Shown here: positions 16,900 through 24,373 of the stretch, piece after piece | How positions within the stretch are numbered: the stretch's first letter is position 1 | How the letters are laid out: each line of letters begins with the position of its first letter | Assembly: GCF_934617235.1 (NCBI RefSeq) | Contig: NZ_CAKTTZ010000026.1 | Span: forward strand, 1-37,434 | DNA: 37,434 nucleotides | Direction: 5' to 3' | From: an uncultured Ellagibacter sp. | GTDB taxonomy: Bacteria; Actinomycetota; Coriobacteriia; Coriobacteriales; Eggerthellaceae | Notes under the pieces: model-generated | What the model was told of the DNA's origin: nothing | The model's input: only the letters and a program-made list of their open reading frames with translations | The model's database searches: none | Position numbers and translations under genes: made by a program

Positions 16900-18417
16900 A
16901 TGACTGATTTCGACGACTACGGAGAGGTGACAGGCAGCATAGAGCACTTGACTGCGAGCAACTTGTTACCCTGCACTGTCGGCTTCTCTCTAACATGGTG
17001 TTGGCTCTTTGCTGGACTGCTTACCTATTTAGACTCACCGCTGCGAGGAAGCTTCGAGCCGGCTGGTGTGCCTTGGCTATTGGTCGGGTGCGCCTTCGGA
17101 TCCAGCTTGCTCGCAATCCTCAACCGTGTCGCCTTCAAAAAAGTGGCGCTTCGAGTAAGCATGACGATTGTGGCAATTGCGGGCGCTCTAGGAGGAGCCT
17201 TGATGCTCGTCGGCACGCTTGCCGCCTCGCCTATGCTCTGCGTCGTCGGCGAGCTGGCAAGCGGAATCCTCCTCGCCCAGAGCTTGTCGCATTGGATGGT
17301 CTACTTCAGCTTGCTGTACCTGAGGGACTCAACGACCTGCTTGTGCGTCTCTGTCTCCTTGGGGCTATTCGGAGCGGCGTCACTCGGCTTTGCGGCAGCA
17401 GCGCTCGGGATTGCCGTACGCGCCGCCGCGCTGACAGCGCTGCCGGTGGCGGCCACCGCCCTGTTCAAGCTTTCCCACCGCGCTTTCAGCTACCCGAGCG
17501 AGGGGCTCAATCCCACATGGTTCTGCAAGGGGCATGAGCTGCACAAGCTGCCGCCCATGATCGGTGGCGCAGCAGTGCACACGGCCGTGTTCATCGCGAC
17601 GGTAACCTGCATAGGAGGCGAGCTGCGGGTTGGGGGCATACCTTCCCCAGCGGCTGCGTCGACCGTGATGTTGATATGCGGCGCAAGCTCTCTCTTGGCA
17701 CTTGGCGCAACGTTCCTGAAAGCCTTCCAAAACTCGACCGTCAGCACGTGGTGCGCAAGGGCTTACCCGCCACTTCTGAGCATCAGCCTGGCCCTTGCCG
17801 CTGCAGGATGCGCGCTGAACCTCAAGCTGCTTATGCTGGCTGCCATCACGATATCCGTTGCATCGTTTTCCCTGTGCGCGGTTCTTTACCTGTCTGTTTT
17901 CATGCGGGAGCATGTGTTCCACAAGCTTCCGGCTATCTCTTTCTCCTGCTTGGGGCTTTCTCTGTGCGGCGGCGCCTTGGTCGGTTGGGCATGTTCACCC
18001 GTCATCTCCGGCGCGCAAGCAACCGCGGTCAGTCCCGAAGCTGGGACATGTCTCTCCCTTGCCCTGCTCATGGCACTTGCGGCGTGCGGAGCGTGTCTTT
18101 TCTATTTTGGAGAAGGCCTCTCCGCACCTGCACTAAGCTTCGACAAGGAGGCGGATGGCGCCGATGGCGATCACAGCGCCAGCGATTGGGAAAACGCGTG
18201 CGATGCAGTCTGCCTTGAGTACAACCTCACGAAAAGGCAGGGAGAGGTTCTGCGCCTCCTCGCAAGAGGGAGGAACGCAGAATACGTAGCCAACCTGCTC
18301 TTTATCTCCAAGCACACAGTTAAGTGCCACATCAATACCATCTATCACAAGATGGAGATTCACTCGAAAAACGAGCTTATCGACCTCGTGGAAGAGAAGA
18401 GTCGTTCGCTGGGGTGA
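16900..18417 (+). CDS. Membrane-anchored LuxR-family transcriptional regulator (1)
   Basis: Protein of 505 residues: about 12 hydrophobic segments (residues about 30-410, for example FSLTWCWLFAGLLTYL) and a C-terminal LuxR helix-turn-helix from about 440 (LTKRQGEVLRLLARGRNAEYVANLLFISKHTVK in pieces, then INTIYHKMEIHSKNELIDLV). This layout is characteristic of Coriobacteriia, where such genes often sit next to the enzymes they control. The start is the ATG at 16900 behind AAGGGGGGAACTTTA; the frame opens 36 bases earlier. It is divergent from the helical-protein/isomerase-like/SufS/SufE cluster, its most likely target. The signal sensed is unknown. Confidence 0.88.
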   Translation: MTDFDDYGEVTGSIEHLTASNLLPCTVGFSLTWCWLFAGLLTYLDSPLRGSFEPAGVPWLLVGCAFGSSLLAILNRVAFKKVALRVSMTIVAIAGALGGALMLVGTLAASPMLCVVGELASGILLAQSLSHWMVYFSLLYLRDSTTCLCVSVSLGLFGAASLGFAAAALGIAVRAAALTALPVAATALFKLSHRAFSYPSEGLNPTWFCKGHELHKLPPMIGGAAVHTAVFIATVTCIGGELRVGGIPSPAAASTVMLICGASSLLALGATFLKAFQNSTVSTWCARAYPPLLSISLALAAAGCALNLKLLMLAAITISVASFSLCAVLYLSVFMREHVFHKLPAISFSCLGLSLCGGALVGWACSPVISGAQATAVSPEAGTCLSLALLMALAACGACLFYFGEGLSAPALSFDKEADGADGDHSASDWENACDAVCLEYNLTKRQGEVLRLLARGRNAEYVANLLFISKHTVKCHINTIYHKMEIHSKNELIDLVEEKSRSLG

Positions 18418-18456
18418 CGATGCCGCCCGCTTCTGCTTGCCGACTTGCCCCAAGGC

Positions 18457-18482
18457 GAGACAGAGGTCGGATGATTTGTCTC
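18457..18482 (+). repeat. AGTCGGG hairpin repeat, copy B
   Basis: GAGACA (18457-18462) pairs with TGTCTC (18477-18482); the loop contains GAGGTCGGATGATT. It starts 39 bases after the LuxR stop and may terminate that transcript. Confidence 0.65.
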
Positions 18483-18486
18483 GCAG

Positions 18487-18530
18487 CTTGCTAACTGCTT
18501 CTGGCTCATTTAGCAAGTGGGCAAGTGGAA
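18487..18530. repeat. TTGCTAAC/TAGCAAGT spacer array 1
   Basis: CTTGCTAAC (18487-18495) is followed by TAGCAAGTGGGCAAGTGG, placed between hairpin copies B and C. The same arrangement recurs between copies D and E (18973-19036) and at 20551-20636. Confidence 0.6.
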
Positions 18531-18532
18531 GC

Positions 18533-18570
18533 GGGGCAGGAGTCGGAGTCGGGGTCGTGTGATTTGCCTC
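18533..18570 (+). repeat. AGTCGGG hairpin repeat, copy C (longer loop)
   Basis: GGGGCA (18533-18538) pairs with TGCCTC (18565-18570). The loop has a small internal duplication, GAGTCGGAGTCGGGGTCG. Confidence 0.6.
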
Positions 18571-18605
18571 ACTTCTCATCAGGCATGCACTTTCAAGAGG
18601 GGGAT

Positions 18606-18794
18606 CCTGCCAGAAATCGGGTAGTTTTCATCAACTCGGGAAGAGGGCGCGGGAAGGAGGGGGCGCTGCCCGGAAAGCATAATGCCGCTGACCTGGCCTT
18701 ATGCCTACAGGTCGCTCACGTCTGCCAGCCGCGAGGGGCGGGGAGCGCCCTTCAAAGGCCTTCCGCTGATGAAAACCTCCCGATTTCTGGCAGG
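18606..18794 (+). repeat. Inverted-repeat element E2 (189 bp)
   Basis: Arms 18606-18633 and 18767-18794 are reverse complements at 26 of 28 bases (CCTGCCAGAAATCGGG... outward). The interior holds TGACCTGGCCTTATGC (18689-18704), 15 of 16 bases identical to the E1 core. GCATAA/TTATGC and GACCTG/CAGGTC are interleaved pairings that could form a pseudoknot. The arm resembles hairpin copy A in sequence (TCGGGTAGTTT). Confidence 0.75.
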
Positions 18795-18942
18795 TCTCCC
18801 CTATTTTTCTGCCGCGGGAGTTCACGGGGGTGCCGCTTACGCGGGCGAGACCGAGCGTCGAACCGAGCAGCACAGTCGAGACGGAATGTCTTGTTACGCC
18901 CCGAAGGAAAGCGCGCCAAAGGGATGGAAGGCGAGGCGGGGC

Positions 18943-18970
18943 GAGGCGGGAGTCGGGTGACTTGTCCCGC
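18943..18970 (+). repeat. AGTCGGG hairpin repeat, copy D
   Basis: GCGGGA (18946-18951) pairs with TCCCGC (18965-18970) around GTCGGGTGACTTG. A GCGAGGC word is duplicated just before it. Confidence 0.65.
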
Positions 18971-18995
18971 TTCTTGCTAACTATTGTCAGTTTGA

Positions 18996-19040
18996 TTAGC
19001 AAGTTGTTTAGCAAGTTGGCAAGTTAGCAAGTAGAAGCGG
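18996..19040 (+). repeat. 45-bp direct repeat, left copy
   Basis: Matches 20596-20640 at 43 of 45 bases, exactly 1600 bases apart, flanking the AlbA_2 gene. It is made of AGCAAGTT-type units (TTTAGCAAGTTGGCAAG) ending in AGCAAGTAGAAGCGG, and runs into hairpin copy E. Confidence 0.85.
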
Positions 19041-19064
19041 GACAGGGGTCGGGCGCTTTGTCTC
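19039..19064 (+). repeat. AGTCGGG hairpin repeat, copy E
   Basis: GGGACA (19039-19044) pairs with TGTCTC (19059-19064), with one G-T pair; loop GGGGTCGGGCGCTT. It lies 17 bases beyond the AlbA_2 gene stop. Confidence 0.65.
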
Positions 19065-19081
19065 ACTTATTCCACTCGCAG

Positions 19082-20530
19082 CTACGGCAGACGGTATTTC
19101 TGATTTCTGCTTCTTTCCGCCCCAACCCTCTCCAGCCTCTTCTCGTCAACAAGCTTCCTCAGGCGATACGTGACAGTACTCCTGGGTATGCTCAGGCCAG
19201 CAGAAATCTCGCCTGCGCTGCACGGCTCGTTCGCGGAGACGAAGGAGACTATCTCATCGTAGGCAGAGCCGATCGACGGCTGGTCCGTACGCCGGCGGAA
19301 CTCAAGTGAGAACATCGCGACCGAGTCCCTGACGACGGGCGCGTCCATCTGGTTTCGCTTAAGCTCGAGCACCATAAGCTTGAAGCCCGTCCCTCTGTTC
19401 TCCGCAACAAATCCTCCTTCGTAAGGCGTGGACTCCAGAATGTCGGCAAGATATTGATTCCTCGTCGAGGAGTAACCCGCGAGGGCAACCGTGGCGGCAG
19501 TCACGGTGCCATAAAGGCCGCCCGGACTCAGGAACTCCAGGCGATCATCGTAGAGGTTCACCTGGACCTGGGTGCCGCGAGCGAGCTCGGAGTAGTCCCT
19601 GTGCATAAGTGCGTTGCAGACTGCCTCGCGCACGGCGGCAGACGGGTAGTCGGGAACGTCGACTCTTGTCGCGCCGACCATGGCCCCGCCGAGCCTAGTA
19701 TTCCTTTGCACTGCGGCCACCGTGTCGGCGATAATGGCAGATATGGGACCCACCATCTTCTCGGAGTCGAGGTACTTCACGCCGCCCTCAGATGCCTTGT
19801 CGTCATTCGGGTAAGCGGCGAACGTGACGGTAAGGCGAGGGAAGTACTTCTGGGGGTACACGCCCAAGGCGAGGAGGCCCGCCAGTGTCGGCCGAAGCAC
19901 GCCGTCCCCGTCCCTCGCCGCGATCCTCAGATTGATTGCCGCCTCTTCGTCGTCAAGGTTCGCGAACACTCTCGGATGAAGTGATTTCTGGCGCTGGATC
20001 ACACCATTGAACAGGCCATTGTCCAGATCGTCCATCGTCGCTTCCGCCACAATCTCGGCATCGTGTGACGGCTGCGTCTTGTCCTCAAGCAGCCTGTCGA
20101 TCCCGTAGGAGCTCAGCCTCCTATCGCCGTCGAACGAGCGGATGAAGGAACCCTGGTACATCCCCTTACTCGTGACGTAGCAGGGCTTGTCGCGAGGCGA
20201 AATCTCGTCGACAGTGGCAACGACCACGTTGGCGCCACCATATTCCAAGATATCGATGCTGGCGCGCACGGGCGGGGTAAGCTTGTCCGAACATGCCTGC
20301 GAGAGAGCATCCGCAATCCGATGGGCGTTGAACCTTTCCGCAGGCATGAAACCGTTTTTTTCGGACAGGCCCAGCACAATTGTGCCGCCCGAACCGTTCG
20401 CGAACGCAGAAATCGTCTCGGCGATGCTCGAGGGCATCTTCCCGACGGATTCTTTCACCTCGACCGACTGGCTGTCGGTACACGACGATTTCAGCTGCTG
20501 AATCACAGCTTCAAGCTCTTTTGCGTCCAT
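19082..20530 (-). CDS. Schlafen-type AlbA_2 ATP-binding protein with C-terminal winged helix
   Basis: Protein of 482 residues. Residues of about 20-150 match the AlbA_2 (Schlafen-like) DNA/RNA-binding domain: VEVKESVGKMPSSIAETISAFANGSGGTIVLG and YVTSKGMYQGSFIRSFDGDRRLS in order. Residues of about 300-400 resemble the HATPase_c_4 region (YPSAAVREAVCNALMHRDYSE, VNLYDDRLEFLSPGGLYG), and residues 420-482 form a winged helix (AGEISAGLSIPRSTVTYRLRKLV). Relatives are annotated as ATP-dependent helicase-like or putative regulators and are frequent in genomic islands. It is flanked by 45-bp direct repeats, with AGCAAGTT iterons just upstream of its start that it might bind. The ribosome site is weak. 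A defence or regulatory role is inference. Confidence 0.85.
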   Translation of the reverse strand: MDAKELEAVIQQLKSSCTDSQSVEVKESVGKMPSSIAETISAFANGSGGTIVLGLSEKNGFMPAERFNAHRIADALSQACSDKLTPPVRASIDILEYGGANVVVATVDEISPRDKPCYVTSKGMYQGSFIRSFDGDRRLSSYGIDRLLEDKTQPSHDAEIVAEATMDDLDNGLFNGVIQRQKSLHPRVFANLDDEEAAINLRIAARDGDGVLRPTLAGLLALGVYPQKYFPRLTVTFAAYPNDDKASEGGVKYLDSEKMVGPISAIIADTVAAVQRNTRLGGAMVGATRVDVPDYPSAAVREAVCNALMHRDYSELARGTQVQVNLYDDRLEFLSPGGLYGTVTAATVALAGYSSTRNQYLADILESTPYEGGFVAENRGTGFKLMVLELKRNQMDAPVVRDSVAMFSLEFRRRTDQPSIGSAYDEIVSFVSANEPCSAGEISAGLSIPRSTVTYRLRKLVDEKRLERVGAERSRNQKYRLP

Positions 20531-20550
20531 ATGGGAATCTCGCTTTTCGC

Positions 20551-20640
20551 AACTTGCTAACTTTTTCTTGCTAGTTTAGCAAGTTACTTAGCAAGTTGGC
20601 AAGTTGTTTAGCAAGTTGGCAAGTTAGCAAGTAGGAGCGG
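20551..20640. repeat. AGCAAGTT iteron array with 45-bp direct repeat, right copy
   Basis: AACTTGCTAAC at 20551-20561 is followed by repeated TTAGCAAGTT/TTGGCAAGTT units; 20596-20640 is the right copy of the 45-bp repeat at 18996-19040. It lies 21 bases upstream of the AlbA_2 start and abuts the AbiEi remnant directly. The partial hairpin word GCGGGCAGGG at 20637-20646 looks like a broken sixth AGTCGGG copy. Confidence 0.8.
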
Positions 20641-20645
20641 GCAGG

Positions 20646-21181
20646 GATCTCGAATACATATACGAGATTGCTGCCGACAACCACGGACTGATCACCTCTG
20701 CGCAAGCACGAGAAGCGGGAGTGAGCAACAACGAGCTTGTCCAATATGCCAAACGGGGCGCATTGCGAAAGTCGGACACGGGCTCTACCAGCTTGAACAG
20801 TGGGTGCCCGATCCAAGCGACACGTATGCATGGGCAGTCATGTCCGTCGGGCCCGGTGCCCTGCTCTACGGCGAATCCGTCATCGCCATGCTCGACCTTG
20901 CCCCCACAAACCCCATCCGCGTGTTCGTAGCAACACCTCGTCGCACAAGGCGAAAGTTGCCAGAAAACATCAAGGTCGAATGGATCAGGGGGATTAAACC
21001 AACTACGGCGTACAATGGCATTCCCTGCCAAAGCGCACACGACGCCATTCTCGCATGCAAAGGCAAAATGCTGCCCGATCGCTTGGAAGCTGCAGCGAGG
21101 ACAGCTCACGAGCGAGGTCTCATCAGCAGGCAACAATACCGCACGTTGAGAAAGGAACTGGAAAGCGAGAATGTCCACTAA
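20646..21181 (+). pseudogene. AbiEi-family antitoxin remnant: no start codon and a frameshift
   Basis: The codons from 20646 read DLEYIYEIAADNHGLITSAQ and AREAGVSNNELVQYAKRGAL, the winged-helix start of type IV antitoxin AbiEi relatives. Near 20766-20771 (GCGAAAGTC) the frame breaks. Restoring one base gives RKVGHGLYQLEQWVPDPSDT and continues to the stop at 21181 (WAVMSVGPGALLYGES, LPDRLEAAARTAHERGLIS). Upstream, the frame meets TAG inside the AGCAAGTT array without any start codon, so the 5' end was replaced by repeat DNA. The downstream part (20804-21181, 125 codons) could still be translated from an ATG. No AbiEii-type toxin follows. Confidence 0.7.
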
Positions 21182-21300
21182 AGGCTAATCAGCTCAAAGA
21201 AAGTCGAAGCCACAGCGGAAACAAAAGTTTCTTCTGCAGCGAAAGCATGAAACCGCCACATGCATAAGCACAAGGTCAGAAACAACGATAAGGAGGGCGT

Positions 21301-21636
21301 GTGAATTTCGAAGAAGCAATAAAGAAAACTCTAGCTTTTCGAGAAGAAAGGGACTGGGCTAAATTCCACAACCCAAAGGATCTCGCAATATCAGTTAACT
21401 TAGAAGCCGCAGAGCTGCTGGAGATATTCCAATGGTCTGGTAGCGACCTCGTAGTTTCAGCGAAAACCGATAAAGCAAAAGAGGAGTTAGCAGATGTTGT
21501 CATATACTGCATTTATTTAGCGGACGCACTAGGCGTTGACCTAGCGGAAGCGGTCGACAGTAAAATAGACGAGGACGCGAGAAAATACCCCATAGAAAAG
21601 TCCCGAGGCAATGCCAGAAAGTATACTGACCTATGA
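21301..21636 (+). CDS. MazG-like nucleotide pyrophosphohydrolase
   Basis: All-alpha NTP pyrophosphohydrolase of 111 residues, MazG/RS21-C6 type, expected to hydrolyse (d)NTPs to monophosphates. The magnesium site is visible: LEAAELLEIFQW (Glu35, Glu38) and EELADVVIYCIYL (Glu62, Asp65). The FHNPKDLAISVNLEAAEL start is typical. Translation begins at GTG 21301 behind AAGGAGGGCGT. Its stop overlaps the ATG of the GIY-YIG/DUF2075 gene (ATGA at 21633-21636), so the two are translationally coupled. Base composition is clearly lower in GC than the flanking backbone. The pairing with a nuclease-ATPase suggests a nucleotide-related defence role, which is inference. Confidence 0.85.
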   Translation: MNFEEAIKKTLAFREERDWAKFHNPKDLAISVNLEAAELLEIFQWSGSDLVVSAKTDKAKEELADVVIYCIYLADALGVDLAEAVDSKIDEDARKYPIEKSRGNARKYTDL

Positions 21637-23396
21637 TCACCATTCCGACAACCAAGTCCGCGGAAGCGCCAAAGGGTGCGCCTTTCCTCATCGACCGGTG
21701 CCCATTCCGCCACGGCGAGCAGATTGACTATTCAGTTCTTGATCTCGAAGAAGACAGGGTGCTCAATTGGCCAATGGTGTACATACTGACGAACAAAGAC
21801 TCCGCGTACGTTGGCCAGACCACAAGCATCGCAACACGAATGAGCCAGCACGGTGCCAACGAGGAAAAACGAGACTTTGACACAGTCAACGTTATCTACA
21901 ACGAGGAATTCAACAGTTCGGTTGTCACCGACTTCGAACATCGTCTTATTGGATACATGCATGCAGATGGCCGCTATGTGCTAACCAATAAGAATGACGG
22001 GATGACCGATACAAACTACTTCAGTAAGACAATCTATACGGAAATGTTCGAGGAGCTATGGAATGAGCTCCGTAGGCTGGAGCTCGCGAAGCACGCGATA
22101 GATGAGATTGAAGAATCGGAAGTCTTTAAGTATTCCCCGTTCAAGGGACTAACCACAGACCAGCGCGTAGCATTGGATAAGATACTTCACGCCATTGACA
22201 ACGGAATTGACAAGTCTGAGCCTATCGTAGTCGAAGGTATGCCAGGTACAGGCAAAACGGTACTCGCCATCTATCTCCTCAAGATGCTACGCGACGACCC
22301 TCGCTATAAGGACATGAACATACGCATCATCGAACCTGTTACGTCCCTTCGCAACACGCTCCGAATATCACTGGCAAACGTCAGTGGACTAGACCCCTCC
22401 GATATCATTGCGCCGACCGATTTAGTTAAACCCGCCATAGGCTATCAACCTGGCAAAGGGAAGTGCTTCGATATTGTGCTCGTAGACGAATCCCATAAGC
22501 TAAAACGTCGAGTTAACTTAGGCACGCAGTATGGAAACTACGATAAGGTCAGCAAAAAGCTAGGACTGCCGAATGAAGCAACCCAGATGGACTGGATTGT
22601 CAGCCAAGCAAAACTTCCTATCTTTTTCTACGATCCACTTCAGAGTATTGGGCCCTCTTGCCTAGGCCATGCCGCGATGCAGCGCGCCCTGGGCAATGCC
22701 GCAAACAATCCCATTAAGCTAGAAAGTCAGATGAGGGTAAAAGGAGGGGATACATACCTCAAGTTCATCCAAAATGTGCTCGACGGCAACCAATCTTCGT
22801 GCGAGACCTTTGAAGGATACGATTTCGTCCTCCATGACAGCTTTACCGATTTCGTCAATAGTTTCGAACGAAATTATCAGGAGCACAACCTGAGCAGAAT
22901 GATTGCTGGCTATGCCTGAAAATGGGTATCAAAGAATGACACTAAAGCTCAAGATATTGTAATAGACAACATTGGCCTTAGGTGGAACTGCACTTACGAC
23001 AACTGGGTTGGACGAGGCGTAGACAACCCCCAGATCGCGCATGAAGTCGGATGTATCCACTCCATTCAAGGCTATGACCTGAGCTATGCTTATGTGATTA
23101 TTGGCGAGGATTTAGTTCTAGGAGAAAGCGGCGTGCCCGAATCAAACAAAGCGAGCTACTACGATCGCAATGGGTTTGCAACGGCTTCCAAACAAGAGCT
23201 TGATCGCTATGTCAAGAACATTTATTACGTGCTACTAACCCGCGGGATCCTGGGGACTCACATATATGGGAAAAGCCCTAAGTTGAGAGACTACTTCTCC
23301 AAGTTCATTTCCCAAAGTGGTCAGGAAGTACTCCGCGGTCAGAACGCTACCATCAGAGGAGGCATCGTCGAACCCGTATCACGTACAACAAGCTAG
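21633..23396 (+). pseudogene. GIY-YIG nuclease-DUF2075 ATPase fusion interrupted by in-frame TGA
   Basis: The first open segment (21633-22919, 428 residues) has a GIY-YIG domain: MVYILTNKDSAYVGQ (residues 48-62), Arg69, Glu102. A DUF2075 P-loop ATPase follows: GMPGTGKT (202-209), VLVDESHKL (282-290), LESQMRVKGG. At 22917-22919 a TGA stands where relatives have Trp in the AGYAW motif. The same frame then continues as KWVSKNDTKAQDIVIDN, EVGCIHSIQGYDLSYAYVIIG and NIYYVLLTRGILGTHIY to the stop at 23396, the expected helicase-like C-terminal motifs. The intact product would be about 587 residues. Either a nonsense mutation, a sequencing error or readthrough; the first is most likely. Confidence 0.8.
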
Positions 23397-23419
23397 ATCT
23401 ATTGGAGTTCCACGATTGT

Positions 23420-24373
23420 CTATTGATATACGACTTTCGTTTTGTGGCTCCTGCTTGGACGCAAATAGTCCCTCTGAAGAACCTTTCTTTTCGCCACAGA
23501 CATAAACTTCCGAGCATCCACTTGATCACTTCCGTTATATCGAGCGTATAGGGCGCTGGCGTCCATACTCATCTCATCCAGCATCAAAGATGTTAAATAC
23601 TCATAGCTGTTATTTCCCATTACCGAATATTTAGCATTCAACTTTACCGCCTCGGATTTAGAGAGATAATCATTCCAAATTTTCTCAATTAATGGAAGCG
23701 ATTGAACAACGCTCTCTTTATCAGACAACGGAGTTGGCGACACCACTTGCATAATCCCAGTAGACTTGGCGATTCCAAGATGAGCTGCAAGTCGCTCAAG
23801 CCTTCGAAACCATTTTCCGCGATAACGAGCCTCGATCATCCCAATCGTATAGAAAAGAACCGTGAGCGCAACGTCTGCCTGGTACCGTTCTGGCAGCAAT
23901 GATTCCGCGCATCGCTCTACCTCATAATAATATTTTTCAAGATCCTCACAGATCCTCTTGTTGCCAGCTCCAACGATAAGAGAAATGCAGGCCATTCCAA
24001 TGATAAGCCAGAATTGGAATACAACATCGCCTCTGTCAGGAACTAAGAATTCGAAACCTGAACCAACAAGAAATGTCGAAAAATACGCCCCAATCAAGCA
24101 GGAAACAACTGCCCTAGCAGGTAGCCCTACTAGATCTAAGCTAGCGGGATTGAATAAAATAGTTAGCGTAAAACGTATCAGCCAGTACATGGCAAGAGAA
24201 ACCCAAGCGATCGGCGCCAAATAGTCAACGAAGAAGCTCGATGCCAAACAGGCCATCGGACACCAGACAACAACCGGAGCAACAACTCGAAACAATACAT
24301 TGAATGAACGGTCATCTGAATCCATTGGCCTGTCCATACTTGCATAGCCCGCGGGAACGAACAGACACCCCAA
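23420..24373 (-). CDS. Membrane protein with soluble C-terminal domain, unknown family
   Basis: About 317 residues. Roughly three to four membrane segments occupy the first 140 residues (VLFRVVAPVVVWCPMACLAS, YLAPIAWVSLAMYWLIRF, AVVSCLIGAYFSTFLVG, FWLIIGMACISLIVGAG). A cytoplasmic, charged, helical C-terminal half follows (DLEKYYYEVERCAESLL, YRGKWFRRLERLAAHLG, WNDYLSKSEAVKLNAKY). The only usable start near the frame opening is TTG at 24373. The frame reads AIISTFIVYLL just before it, so the true N-terminus may be longer or damaged; an internal ATG gives MDRPMDSDD. It converges on the GIY-YIG/DUF2075 gene with a 23-base gap and shares its low GC. A membrane effector of a defence module is possible but unproven. 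Confidence 0.6.
   Translation of the reverse strand: MGCLFVPAGYASMDRPMDSDDRSFNVLFRVVAPVVVWCPMACLASSFFVDYLAPIAWVSLAMYWLIRFTLTILFNPASLDLVGLPARAVVSCLIGAYFSTFLVGSGFEFLVPDRGDVVFQFWLIIGMACISLIVGAGNKRICEDLEKYYYEVERCAESLLPERYQADVALTVLFYTIGMIEARYRGKWFRRLERLAAHLGIAKSTGIMQVVSPTPLSDKESVVQSLPLIEKIWNDYLSKSEAVKLNAKYSVMGNNSYEYLTSLMLDEMSMDASALYARYNGSDQVDARKFMSVAKRKVLQRDYLRPSRSHKTKVVYQ

Larger units (their letters stand above)
18418..19081. other. 664-base repeat-packed gap between LuxR and AlbA_2 genes
   Basis: No gene supported on either strand. It is largely accounted for by hairpin copies B-E, spacer arrays 1 and 2, the first direct-repeat copy and element E2. 18795-18940 remains unexplained GC-rich sequence. 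Confidence 0.6.

Noticed and set aside
22917..22919. TGA as a selenocysteine codon
   Set aside because: The aligned residue in relatives is Trp, not Cys, and no SECIS-like hairpin follows immediately; a nonsense change is simpler.
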